Source: Halorubrum alkaliphilum
GTDB lineage: Archaea > Halobacteriota > Halobacteria > Halobacteriales > Haloferacaceae
Assembly: GCF_017873815.1 (NCBI RefSeq)
Contig: NZ_JAGGKQ010000023.1
Coordinates: forward strand, 1 to 44,890
Direction: 5' to 3'
Length of the DNA: 44,890 bases
The notes beneath the pieces were generated by a model. That model had not been told where the DNA came from and made no database searches. It saw only the letters and a list, made by a program, of their open reading frames with translations. Both the position numbers and the translations under genes were made by a program. Shown in pieces: positions 1 to 7,400 of the stretch; positions within the stretch are counted from its first letter, which is position 1; every line of letters begins with the position of its first letter.

Positions 1-2
1 GT

Positions 3-284
3 ATCGAGTCGAGCTATCGCTTGTCCGAGCAAGCGATAGCGACGACAACGACACGAGATGCGACGGTGAGACTGCTGTACGTCGTGGTGAGTCTGCTGTT
101 ACAGAACGTCTGGCGGTATCTCCACTACAAATATGTGGCGACGCCCCGCCGTGGCGGGCGTCGCCTCTGGTGGTGGCCGTACAAGGAGTTCGTGAATATG
201 GTTCGACGGGCCGCGTGGACGGCCCTCGCGGTGCGTCGGGCCGTCCCCGCAAATCGACCACCAGACGACCGGTTCCACCGGTAA
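3..284 (+). CDS. ISH3-type transposase, C-terminal part (cut by window edge)
   Basis: The frame is open from the first bases of the window and ends at TAA 282-284, so this is the 3' end of a longer gene. The translation begins IESSYRLSEQAIATTTT and continues through a hydrophobic stretch (LLYVVVSLLLQNVWRYL) into an Arg/Trp-rich tail ending PPDDRFHR. From memory this matches the C-terminus of haloarchaeal ISH3-family DDE transposases, where the ESSYR segment carries the catalytic Glu. No frameshift is visible in the part seen. Whether the gene is intact upstream cannot be judged. The family call is from recognition, not from a search. Confidence 0.8.
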   Translation: MESSYRLSEQAIATTTTRDATVRLLYVVVSLLLQNVWRYLHYKYVATPRRGGRRLWWWPYKEFVNMVRRAAWTALAVRRAVPANRPPDDRFHR

Positions 285-637
285 TCACTGACCGAGTACG
301 CCGTCTTGTGAGTGGCAACGCTGTCGCGTCGGCGGCTGAGCGCCGCCGACAGCGACAGCTCCGGCTTCGAACAGCGTTGATCAACCGCTACCGACGACTT
401 ATTGTAACAGAACAGGTGGCTCAGGTCGGGTTAGCTGACGATGCTTTGTGAGGTACTGAGTTTCAGATCAGCAGAACTCTCGTAGAATCGCAGGATGGCT
501 CCCCGTCAACAATGTGCTACATATAAGCGTTTTAGCTAAGTCAGGAACCGCGTGACAGCAGCGGCTTATCGAGGCTACTTTTTGAGAGGAATGAGGAAGC
601 CGAGTCTGTGTACAACTCCGGCTCCTCATCTCAAATT
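285..637. other. Non-coding stretch: ISH3 right end and ISH8-type left end
   Basis: This stretch has no convincing gene. Its first part follows the ISH3 transposase stop and contains the hairpin at 321-358; the 3' end of ISH3 probably lies somewhere around 430-490. The second part precedes the ISH8-type transposase start at 638 and is presumably its 5' untranslated and terminal-repeat region. I could not fix either element boundary. Overlapping ORFs on the plus strand here look like frame shadows. Confidence 0.5.
321..358. repeat. Long GC-rich hairpin downstream of the ISH3 transposase
   Basis: The left arm 321-336 and right arm 342-358 are complementary across 16 positions, with one bulged base and a 5-nt loop (TGAGC). 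It lies 36 bases after the transposase stop and is not followed by a T-run. It may end or protect the transposase transcript, or be part of the element's end structure. Confidence 0.6.
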
Positions 638-895
638 ATGCGTCGGCACACTACACTGTTTCCCTCTGAGTTCCTCGAAGAGCACGCCGAGGAACTCGGC
701 GTGGTCGAACGAGACGGGAAGTTCCAGATCCCCGTCCTCGTGTGGGCGTTCGTGTTCGGCTTCGCCGCAGGCGAGAGCCGAACACTCGCTGGCTTCAGAC
801 GTAGCTACAACTCTACAGCCGACGAAACGATCTCTCCCGGCGGCTTCTATCAGCGACTGACGCCGTCACTCGCCGAATATCTCCGCGACCTCGTC
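638..895 (+). pseudogene. ISH8-type (IS4 family) transposase, N-terminal fragment
   Basis: ATG 638 opens a frame starting MRRHTTLFPSEFLEEHAEEL and running through VWAFVFGFAAGESRTLAGF and SPGGFYQRLTPSLAEYLRDL, the N-terminal region of haloarchaeal ISH8-like IS4 transposases as I recall them. After about residue 86 the family resemblance stops. The rest of the open frame (to 1189) is the antisense of the neighbouring winged-helix gene. The full-length protein would be roughly 400 residues, so the DDE catalytic part is gone. The break near 893-905 is a recombination or deletion junction that also changed the end of the opposite-strand gene. Confidence 0.75.
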
Positions 896-1450
896 GAGTC
901 CCGCTCCAGCTTCCTCGATGTCGTAGTGCTCGTGGGCGACGGGCCGAAGAGCCTGGAGGATCATCTCCGCAGCCAGCGGGGAGATGTCGAAATCCTCGGC
1001 CATCAGCCGATGGGTCACCTCGCCGCGTTCGCGAGCGACCGCATAGGTGAGCGCCGTGGCGAGGCCGGTGACGCCGTGCCGATCAATGTAGGTGTCGATG
1101 TCGGCGTCCGTCTCGCGGCGGCCGACGGCGTCGATGAGCGCCGGCGTGATCATGTACTCGCGGTCGTCCGCAGCGGTCGTCACGGTTAGGTCAATCTCCC
1201 GAGCAGCGTATCGCCGGGGCTGCTCGTCGTCGGTGACGTCGACGACGCCGGCGTCGACGAGCCGATTGACGTAGCTATAGGCGGTCCCCTGTGCGAGCTC
1301 GAGGTCGTCCATCATGTCCTGGACAGTCGCCTCCCCCTCCCGAGCGAGATACGCGTACAGCCGGGCGAGCTGTGGCTCCTCGAGGAGATCGGCGACCAAC
1401 AGAAAGTCCTGGACGATGTCGCCGTCGGTGCGGTGAGAGGTGGGTGACAC
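866..1450 (-). CDS. Winged-helix transcriptional regulator (DUF7437-like) with chimeric C-terminus
   Basis: A 194-residue acidic protein. Residues about 10-90 form a winged HTH (LARLYAYLAREGEATVQDMM, then AQGTAYSYVNRLVDAGVV) like the MarR/TrmB-type regulators common near haloarchaeal mobile elements. A helical C-terminal domain follows (ALIDAVGRRE and on). Annotated relatives resemble DUF7437-containing proteins. The last codons (VAEIFGE) are read from the antisense of the adjacent ISH8-type fragment, so the native C-terminus has been replaced. Start is ATG at 1450, preceded by AT-rich sequence suitable for a promoter. Its target is unknown. It probably still folds, since only the last few residues changed. 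Confidence 0.8.
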   Translation of the reverse strand: MSPTSHRTDGDIVQDFLLVADLLEEPQLARLYAYLAREGEATVQDMMDDLELAQGTAYSYVNRLVDAGVVDVTDDEQPRRYAAREIDLTVTTAADDREYMITPALIDAVGRRETDADIDTYIDRHGVTGLATALTYAVARERGEVTHRLMAEDFDISPLAAEMILQALRPVAHEHYDIEEAGAGLDEVAEIFGE

Positions 1451-1594
1451 GGGAGGTTCTTAATTACAGTTTACAGCGAATCAGTAAATAATGTTTAGAC
1501 ACTCTACAGGCGTCGCGTACCGTGACCAATGGGGGGACCGCCGCTACAGGAAGCTCTGGTGAAGGTACTGGCTGTCCGCGATCAGAGGCGGTTC

Positions 1595-1936
1595 TCAGGG
1601 CGATATGTATTCGATCACTTGCCTCGCTACGTCTTCGGTACGGTCGTCGACGAGGGAGGTTAGATAGTGTTCGACATCTACAGCATTGTTGAGGGTCACG
1701 AGCGACCACGGGAGGACGTGACTGCGCTCTCCGAGCGGGTCACCCGCGTAGTCGTCGTCTCGGAGCGTGATCGACTTCTCGTGGTAGGTCTTCGTTGAGA
1801 TCAGGACTGTGATGAGCTGGGGACCGTGGTTCGGGAGGTGCGGGACTCCAAGCACGAGCATCGGACGTCCCTTCTCTGAGAGCGGATCGCTCGCCCAGAC
1901 GATGTCGCCACGGTCCAGGTCCTCGAACGTCGTCAC
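1595..1936 (-). CDS. PemK/MazF-like type II toxin
   Basis: This 113-residue protein starts at GTG 1936 (TTFEDLDRGDIVWASDPL) and ends VIEYISP. The start RGDIVWA with a following GRPMLVLGV, then the central ITVLISTK and the Ser/Leu-rich SHVLPWSLVTL, fit the SH3-like barrel of PemK/MazF endoribonucleases. The GTG overlaps the stop of the upstream wHTH gene by 4 bases (GTGA), which argues for translational coupling and for this start over the longer upstream frame. The pair is arranged as antitoxin first, toxin second. Activity as an mRNA interferase is inferred from the family. Confidence 0.8.
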   Translation of the reverse strand: MTTFEDLDRGDIVWASDPLSEKGRPMLVLGVPHLPNHGPQLITVLISTKTYHEKSITLRDDDYAGDPLGERSHVLPWSLVTLNNAVDVEHYLTSLVDDRTEDVARQVIEYISP

Positions 1937-2319
1937 TGTACTTTTTCCATCTCGTCGGTCTGGAGGTCCTCGAGACGCTCCGCACCGTATTGGTCGTCTG
2001 CTGTCTCGTGGTGTCGGTGGAGCCGGTAGGCAGATTGGAGCTGTTCCGTGTCGTCCGTGATCGCCCAGTACGGGCGCTTGTGACGGACGAGGCCGCGGTC
2101 CTTCAGTCGCGAGAGAATCGCACTGACAGCGTCCGTCTCCAGCCCGAGTCGCTCGGCGATCGTCGCCGCCTTCCACGCACGGTCGTCGTGCGTGTCGAGA
2201 AACCGCACGATCCGTTCCGTGTCGTTCCGTTCCTCGAATTCGTCGGGATCGGCGTTCTCAAATTCGTCGATATCGATGGTGCCGCTCGACATAGCTGTAT
2301 GTTGGGACTGTTGGGACAT
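1933..2319 (-). CDS. Winged-helix (MarR-like) putative antitoxin of the PemK/MazF pair
   Basis: A 128-residue protein with an acidic N-terminus (IDIDEFENADPDEFEERN) and a winged HTH at about residues 35-95 (ERIVRFLDTHDDRAWKAATI, SAILSRLKDRGLVRHKRPYW). A Gln/His-rich C-terminal helix would be the likely toxin-binding part. Start is ATG 2319; an internal ATG nine codons later is an alternative. It overlaps the toxin gene by 4 bases. MarR-like wHTH proteins paired with PemK-type toxins are common in haloarchaea. Autoregulation of the operon is likely but no operator was identified. Confidence 0.75.
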   Translation of the reverse strand: MSQQSQHTAMSSGTIDIDEFENADPDEFEERNDTERIVRFLDTHDDRAWKAATIAERLGLETDAVSAILSRLKDRGLVRHKRPYWAITDDTEQLQSAYRLHRHHETADDQYGAERLEDLQTDEMEKVQ

Positions 2320-2448
2320 AGATGTTTGGCATGTTTGTTACGTGGTGAAGATATCTTGCCTTGTTTTGCCGCCGAGTGACGACAGTCTCAGGTACTCTCA
2401 CGGCGTTCTTCCGTCAGATTAACCCGGAATTGGACGCCGTCTGGCGAT

Positions 2449-3264
2449 ATGGCATCGCTCAGACGGCTTGCTTGGATGTGTCGAGACCTTGCCAAACAGC
2501 ATGTTGACGACCCCGACGTACCCGCCGCGCCGGACGGCGCGGACGGGTACGCCGAGTGGGTACAGATCGCGTTGATTCTGTACCGCGTTGAGCTCAAAAA
2601 GAGTCTCCGTGAGACTGAAGACTACCTCAACGAGATGCCCGGCATTCTCGCCGTGTTTGATCTCGATGAGGCACCGCACTACAGTTCGTTTTGTCGGTGG
2701 GAAAACGAGTACCGAATGCGTGAACTCCGCCGCCTGCTCCGCGCTTCGGCGGAGCAGGCGGGTTGGAGTGGTGAAGCTGCAATTGACGCGAGTGGCTTCC
2801 AGCGTGACCAAACCAGCTACCACTACCGCGACCGCGCGAACTACTCGTTCCAGTCGATGAAGACCACGACCCAGATCGACGTGAACTCACTAGCGATCAA
2901 AGACGCCCATTTCACCACGCAGAAAGCATGGGACGGCCACATCGGGATGCAGGTCTTCCGCGTTCCGGCGGAAGACCTGCGTGTATTGTCCGCTGATGCG
3001 AACTACTCGTGCGGTAAGCTCCGTGAGGAGTGTCGCTCCGAATCAACGCGACCGTTGATCAAACACAGAGAACAGACACCGTTGTAGAAGGCGCACAACG
3101 CCCGAATGAACGAGGATTACAATCAGCGCTGGATGAGTGAAACGGACTTCTCGCAGTTGAAGGAAGACGACGGCGAGAAGCTTCGCTCCCGGAGCTGGCA
3201 CGGCCAGTTCCGGGAGCTGACACGGAAGTGCATCGTCCATAACCTGACGCAGGCGGCGAGTTAA
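2449..3264 (+). pseudogene. IS5-family ISH transposase with internal nonsense codon
   Basis: The frame starts MASLRRLAWMCRDLAKQHV and reads an IS5-type transposase with DDE-like segments: AAIDASGFQRDQ (first Asp), LSADANYS (second Asp) and the final ETDFSQLKEDDGEKLRSR (Glu region). At 3085-3087 a TAG follows ..HREQTPL. Reading resumes in the same frame as KAHNARMNEDYNQRW and ends at TAA 3262-3264. A single C-to-T change (CAG to TAG) explains this. The stop removes the last 58 residues including the catalytic Glu, so the protein should be inactive. Three strong intragenic hairpins and one at the stop codon mark the gene. Terminal inverted repeats were not resolved. Confidence 0.85.
2518..2980 (+). 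repeat. Three intragenic hairpins in the IS5-type transposase
   Basis: Stem 1 spans 2518-2550: outer arms GTACCC/GGGTAC and inner CCGCGCC/GGCGCGG. Stem 2 pairs 2731-2742 with 2749-2760 (12 bp perfect, 6-nt loop). Stem 3 pairs 2951-2962 with 2969-2980 (12 bp perfect, 6-nt loop). All lie inside codons of the transposase, spaced roughly 200 bases apart. Confidence 0.8.
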
Positions 3265-3279
3265 GGGCTCGCCGCCTGC
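3249..3279 (+). terminator. Hairpin across the IS5 transposase stop codon
   Basis: The 12-bp arms 3249-3260 and 3268-3279 are perfectly complementary (GCAGGCGGCGAG/CTCGCCGCCTGC) with a 7-nt loop that contains the TAA stop. There is no long T-run after it, so it may act on RNA stability or read-in protection rather than as a classical terminator. Confidence 0.5.
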
Positions 3280-3430
3280 TCCCTTTCTCCGGACGTATCC
3301 GGGAGAGGCATCGCCGTCGTCACCGAAGCAAGAACGCTAGATAGCATAGTTCTGACCCTTCAGCTACCGACGGCAGCTGCGGCTACTACATCTTCTGAGT
3401 TCAAGAACCGGGTTCTGACACCGTGAAAGC

Positions 3431-3685
3431 GTGAATGATCGCCCCTACCCCGATGCTGTCTTGCGTTCAACAAGGCAAGCCATCATCCGGTTTTGTCGGG
3501 AAGAGAGTCGGGTACTTCTCACGAACGATGATGATTTCTTCGAGTTCGAGGACCACCCCGGCGTCCTGTTTCTCGCCGAACAGCGGACATCACCTCGGAG
3601 GGCCGTGACGGCGATTCAGCGTATCGATCGACCGGTCACGGAGACGGCAGGCCAGGTCTGGCACGTCCCGAACGGATGGGCCTGA
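3431..3685 (+). pseudogene. DUF5615/PIN-like protein, N-terminally truncated remnant
   Basis: The 84-residue frame contains QAIIRFCREESRVLLTNDDD followed by FFEFEDHPGVLFLAEQ, which matches the second half of DUF5615 (VapC/Mut7-C-like) proteins: the LLTNDDDF motif carries conserved acidic residues. The usual start of that family (a short strand ending in an acidic residue, FLADENI-like) is missing, and the gene would normally be about 110-120 residues. The nearby IS5-type element, ending a little upstream, may have caused the truncation. Any antitoxin partner is absent. Confidence 0.6.
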
Positions 3686-3793
3686 GAGTGTTTGTGGGCG
3701 TTCGGTACGTTTTGCCTCGTCGAAGATCCGACCGTTCGCCTCGTCTCTATCTCGATCACGTACTCGATGTGGAAGAGTGTGATTCTCGACCGC

Positions 3794-4216
3794 TCACCTG
3801 CGACTCTCGAGATATCGGTTCAGACGCTCGAACTCCTCGGATGTGAGGATCACCTCGGTCTCGAAAGCGTCGAACCGTTCGAGGTCGTCGTCGATCGTCA
3901 CGACGGTGGACACTCCCTCGTCGATGGCGACCTGTGCGTAGTAGCCGTCCCACCCGTCGACGTTCGTCTCGGCCGCACGGGCGAATCCGCCTCGGACGAC
4001 ATCCGACGGGGGGCGGTCATACCAGTGGATCCGACTCGCGTCCATGAAGTTCGTCATGAGCCGTGACGCCTCCGCGTTCGAGCGACCGTAATACGTGGTC
4101 AACACGGCGTGTGCGCCGAACAGCGCGGGATAGGGCACGACTGCGTCGATATCGCCGGTGATCGCGTCCCGGACGTATGAGAGCGCGGCTACGAGCAGCC
4201 ACATATAGCGATTCAC
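3794..4216 (-). CDS. PIN-domain protein, probably lacking its N-terminal acidic motif
   Basis: The 140-residue product ends with a recognisable PIN C-terminal half: GWDGYYAQVAIDEGVSTVVT followed by IDDDLERFD, then VILTSEEFERLNRYLESRR. The middle (PYPALFGAHAVLTTYYGRSN) fits PIN helices. A PIN domain should begin with a strand ending in a conserved Asp (such as LVDANV). Here the start (GTG 4216, MNRYMWLLVAAL) carries no such Asp, so one of the metal ligands is missing. The frame stays open upstream without offering a better start. This looks like a damaged VapC-type toxin, and no VapB-like gene adjoins it. Confidence 0.6.
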   Translation of the reverse strand: MNRYMWLLVAALSYVRDAITGDIDAVVPYPALFGAHAVLTTYYGRSNAEASRLMTNFMDASRIHWYDRPPSDVVRGGFARAAETNVDGWDGYYAQVAIDEGVSTVVTIDDDLERFDAFETEVILTSEEFERLNRYLESRR

Positions 4217-4317
4217 TGCTCCGATTGGTGGTTCTACTGTTTGCGACTCAGCAGAATGCGTAATTTCCTAGCGTCTATTTATTTTTCCTGAAGATAGTGA
4301 TTGTACTCACTCAGCAG

Positions 4318-4962
4318 TTAGTCAGCACTAATCGTTATCGTACCACTCAGGTCGCCCTCATCCACCTCTACGCCGTCTTGCGTCGTGTCAAATAGTAGTG
4401 AGACGTATACCGATTCACCTGCACCAACATCTTCGACAGTGAATGGCCAAGATCCCTCAAAGTATTCCTCGCCAACCTCGCCACCGGAATCGGCCCGGTC
4501 TGTGTGCTGATCTCCGTCATAATACATTCCCGCTGCTACATGTTGATCAAATCCACCTGTCCCCCCAATAGCGGGGAAGTCACCCCACAAACCAATCTCG
4601 TGAGGTTGGGTATCATTATTGGTGATAACAAAAGCATAGTCTTCAGTTGGGTCGCCACCAACATCAACCCAATCCGCATCACCATCTTCTGCGAGGGCAC
4701 CTATCTGATAGCGGGCGTTGTTATTGAGCCCTTCAGCACCCTCATCAGTTGGAACATCGATTTCCAAATTACCTTCATTATCTTGATTAACGAAGTCATG
4801 ATTGTCGCTGGCCTGCAATGCTACAAGCCCAACATCGTCAGACACAACATCCACGTTCACGTCGCGGTCCGCGTCCATCGCGCTGAACGCGCCCGTCCCC
4901 ACTGCAGCCGCGCTACCTGATGCCAATGCCCCTGCGCCGATGATGAACTTGCGTCGTTCCAT
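4318..4962 (-). CDS. Secreted DUF1102-type protein with SipW/Tat-like signal
   Basis: A 214-residue protein starting MERRKFIIGAGALASGSAAA and followed by VGTGAFSAMDADRDVNV: twin Arg, hydrophobic core, then a GTGAFS cleavage-like site. This is the leader typical of haloarchaeal DUF1102 / SipW-dependent-type proteins. The mature part is beta-rich with a conserved-looking AFVITNNDTQPHEIGLW segment and ends VYVSLLFDTT...GTITISAD. I chose ATG 4962 over the longer frame from 5049 because the signal starts there. GC content drops inside the gene (about 4500-4830) relative to its neighbours, suggesting a different history. It is a candidate client of the SipW-like peptidase at 11059-12222; structural surface or filament protein is an inference. 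Confidence 0.7.
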   Translation of the reverse strand: MERRKFIIGAGALASGSAAAVGTGAFSAMDADRDVNVDVVSDDVGLVALQASDNHDFVNQDNEGNLEIDVPTDEGAEGLNNNARYQIGALAEDGDADWVDVGGDPTEDYAFVITNNDTQPHEIGLWGDFPAIGGTGGFDQHVAAGMYYDGDQHTDRADSGGEVGEEYFEGSWPFTVEDVGAGESVYVSLLFDTTQDGVEVDEGDLSGTITISAD

Positions 4963-5058
4963 GGTTGGTAGACCTCGTTTACCGCATGCGACCCACGTCC
5001 GGGAGCACGGGACATCCCGCGTCACCCCGGGTCGCTCTACTACACCCATGGAACGCTA

Positions 5059-5087
5059 CCCATATCGTTATGACACGCCAGAAGACC
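5059..5087 (-). promoter_or_regulatory. Shared upstream element (copy 1) before the DUF1102 gene
   Basis: Read on the minus strand it is GGTCTTCTGGCGTGTCATAA followed by CGATATGGG. It is nearly the same as the element at 7236-7263 upstream of the next secreted-protein gene, and shares CATAAC-ATA with the one at 8385-8398. The ATAACGATAT part could be the TATA box. It lies about 97 bases upstream of the chosen start. Confidence 0.5.
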
Positions 5088-5237
5088 TTCTGCCCGCGTC
5101 TGAAGGGTTTCTGGGACAGTCTGTGGGTTGTTCTGGTACGGCCTGTACCGATTCTGGGCGGGCCTGAACCCCAACGAGCAACCCCCTAAAAGCGACGAGG
5201 CATGCTCACGATCGCCGGCGACGACCGTAGGGTGCGC

Positions 5238-6125
5238 CTACACAAACGCCGGCCCCGCCACCGACGCGTCCTCCGCGTCCCGCCACGAGCGGTCGGGCTC
5301 CCAGCCGAGCACGCGGGCCGCCTTCGAGCAGTCGAAGATCGACTCGGTCCCCTTGACCGCACAGGTCGCGGGCAGGTCGCCGTGGACCGCCTCGATCGTC
5401 GCGGCCGTGTCGCGGCCGAGGAAGTTCTCCGCGGCGGCGACGAGCACCGGCTCGTGGCCGTCGATCTCGGCGTCGATCGCCGCCTCGATCGCACGAACGA
5501 GGTCGCGCACGTCGATGTGGCTCCAGCCGTTGCCGCTCAACGCGGCCGTCTCCGGGTCGAACCCCTCGCGCGCTTCCCGGGTCCGCGTCTCACCGGGATA
5601 CGTCACCCACGACGACCGGAGTGACACCGCGCCGACGCCGTGCCGCCGCGCGACGCGCGCGGCCACGTCCTCGCCGACGACCTTCGAGAGTCCGTAGGGG
5701 TCCTCCGGCTCGGTCGGCGTCTCCTCGTCGATCGGGAGCGCGTCCGGCAGCCAGTCGTCTTCGGAGAACACGGTGCCGTAGAGGCTCTCGCTCGACGCCT
5801 GGACGATCCGCGCGTCGACCGCACCCGCGGCGTCAAGGACGTTGTACGTACTGGTGACGTTGGTCTCGAACACGCGCGAGCCCGCGTGGTCCTCGGGGTT
5901 TGGGATCGCCGCGAGGTGGACGACCGCGTCCGGCTCCGCGGCCTCGACGAGCTGGCGCGTCTCGCCGTAGTCGGTCAGGTCCGCGGCTTTGAAATCGACG
6001 TTTTCGCGGGTTCCGCTTGGCGTTTCGAGGTCGACGCCGACGACGTCGTGGCCCTCGCGGGCGAACTGTTCGACCGTCCAACTGCCGACGCCGCCGCAGG
6101 CTCCCGTGACGAGGATGGTTGGCAT
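5238..6125 (-). CDS. NAD-dependent epimerase/dehydratase (extended SDR)
   Basis: A 295-residue Rossmann protein starting MPTILVTGACGGVGSWTVEQ: TGACGGVGS is the GxxGxxG NAD-binding motif (residues 7-15). GVDLE supplies the acidic residue after beta 2 that favours NAD(H), AAIPNPE follows beta 4, and SSES...YGLSK provides the catalytic Ser and YxxxK. The C-terminal half (SHIDVRDLVRAIEAAID, ENFLGRDTAATIEAV) resembles UDP-sugar epimerases and uronate/hexose dehydrogenases. Substrate cannot be set from sequence; a nucleotide-sugar or aldose is likely. It stands alone between two secreted-protein genes on the same strand and might supply surface glycosylation, but that is inference. Confidence 0.85.
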   Translation of the reverse strand: MPTILVTGACGGVGSWTVEQFAREGHDVVGVDLETPSGTRENVDFKAADLTDYGETRQLVEAAEPDAVVHLAAIPNPEDHAGSRVFETNVTSTYNVLDAAGAVDARIVQASSESLYGTVFSEDDWLPDALPIDEETPTEPEDPYGLSKVVGEDVAARVARRHGVGAVSLRSSWVTYPGETRTREAREGFDPETAALSGNGWSHIDVRDLVRAIEAAIDAEIDGHEPVLVAAAENFLGRDTAATIEAVHGDLPATCAVKGTESIFDCSKAARVLGWEPDRSWRDAEDASVAGPAFV

Positions 6126-6267
6126 GTGGGAGTATAAAAACGGGAGCGGGTACTAAGTCCGGCGACCACTATACCGAGTAGAGGTTATTCATTTACGATT
6201 TGATCACCGACCGCATCAAAATGAACGAGTCGTACGTTAGGATGTGTCCGAACCAGGACTGATTAGA

Positions 6268-7188
6268 TCAACCGTTTCCTCTGGTGTCTCCAGGGTCGGG
6301 CTCCGGCCAGTCCTCTGGGAAGCTGATATCATCCTTACCGTGTTTTGGATTATAGTAGACAAGACCGCGGTCCACGAAGTAGACGGCGAGGAGTTTACCT
6401 CTAGGATCGAATTCGTCTTCGTCGTCTGGCTTCGCGTTTTTGAACTGCTCATGCTCGTCCGTGTCCCACGTGATCGGCTTCCCAGAACTCGGTTCGATGC
6501 GTGTGTCGTCGCTGTTTCCGCTTGGCTCCTCGTAGAGCGCGAGTACGTCGACGACCACCCCCTCCGGCTCAAAAAAGACGTTCCCGTTGCCGGCAAACTC
6601 CGGGACGCCGGGCTCAACTGCTGTATCATCTTCCTCTCCCTCGATCGCGAACGACCGCGTGTCGCCGAACAACTGCGCCGTGACGCCGGTCCCCTCAATA
6701 CCTTTGACAGTGATCGTTACGACGATCTCGACCTCTTCATCTGGATCGATCTCTCCGATTTTCGCTCTGATCCGCTCACGACCTCCGGGACCAAACCCGG
6801 ACTCAGGTGTGTCAATTTCTTCTGGGCCGGGAGACCCCTCTACGATCTCCGCTTGTTCGACCTCATTAAATCCGTCATCATCACCCGACTTTCGTTCCAC
6901 TCTGTACTCCTCGAACGCGTTCTGTCCCTCCTCGACACCGACGCCGACGATCGCAATCTCCTGATCCGCTCCGAACCGGTTTCGGACCTCAACAAGAGTT
7001 ATTTTGTCGCCTTCGCTGACGACGTCCTCATCGCTCGGCGTCTCGTACCCCACCACCGCACTTTCGTCGTCCACCACGCTCACGTTCACCCCGCGCTCCA
7101 TCTGCGCGCTGCTGAACGCGCCGGAGCCGATCGTCATCGCGCCGGCGCTCGACCCGCCGAGCATGAGGATGAGCTGTCGTCGTTTCAT
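6268..7188 (-). CDS. Secreted acidic protein with DUF1102-like leader
   Basis: A 306-residue protein starting MKRRQLILMLGGSSAGAMTI then GSGAFSSAQMERGVNVSVVD, the same leader pattern as the gene at 4318-4962 (twin Arg, hydrophobic core, GAFS). The mature part is very acidic, with beta-type segments (KITLVEVRNRFGADQEIAIV, EEVEIVVTITVKGIEGTGV) and a C-terminal LLAVYFVDRGLVYYNPKHG. No catalytic motif is visible and there is no C-terminal membrane segment, so it should be released or surface-held by protein contacts. It shares its upstream element with the other secreted gene. Function unknown. Confidence 0.7.
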   Translation of the reverse strand: MKRRQLILMLGGSSAGAMTIGSGAFSSAQMERGVNVSVVDDESAVVGYETPSDEDVVSEGDKITLVEVRNRFGADQEIAIVGVGVEEGQNAFEEYRVERKSGDDDGFNEVEQAEIVEGSPGPEEIDTPESGFGPGGRERIRAKIGEIDPDEEVEIVVTITVKGIEGTGVTAQLFGDTRSFAIEGEEDDTAVEPGVPEFAGNGNVFFEPEGVVVDVLALYEEPSGNSDDTRIEPSSGKPITWDTDEHEQFKNAKPDDEDEFDPRGKLLAVYFVDRGLVYYNPKHGKDDISFPEDWPEPDPGDTRGNG

Positions 7189-7235
7189 GGGTGTTCGGGG
7201 GACACGGTTTCCGTAGTCGAATTAACGTGTTTCAT

Positions 7236-7263
7236 CCCTATGGTTATGCGGTGCCAGAAGACC
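7236..7263 (-). promoter_or_regulatory. Shared upstream element (copy 2) before the secreted protein gene
   Basis: On the minus strand it reads GGTCTTCTGGCACCGCATAA followed by CCATAGGG. It matches the element at 5059-5087 at most positions (GGTCTTCTGGC and CATAAC-ATA are identical). It lies 48 bases upstream of the start codon. Confidence 0.5.
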
Positions 7264-7400
7264 CGTACGGACAGCCTGAAGTCGTATAGAGGACTCCCTT
7301 CGTCGGGGACCCACAGCCGTGTCGTCGTTGTATTTGCTGTTGGCATGTGTATTGATAGGAACTCACCAGGACGAGGACGGCGCGGGTGAATCGGAATACG

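Noticed and set aside
6244-7389. 381-codon plus-strand open frame opposite a secreted-protein gene
   Set aside because: The minus-strand product has a clear export leader and acidic haloarchaeal composition; the plus frame has none.
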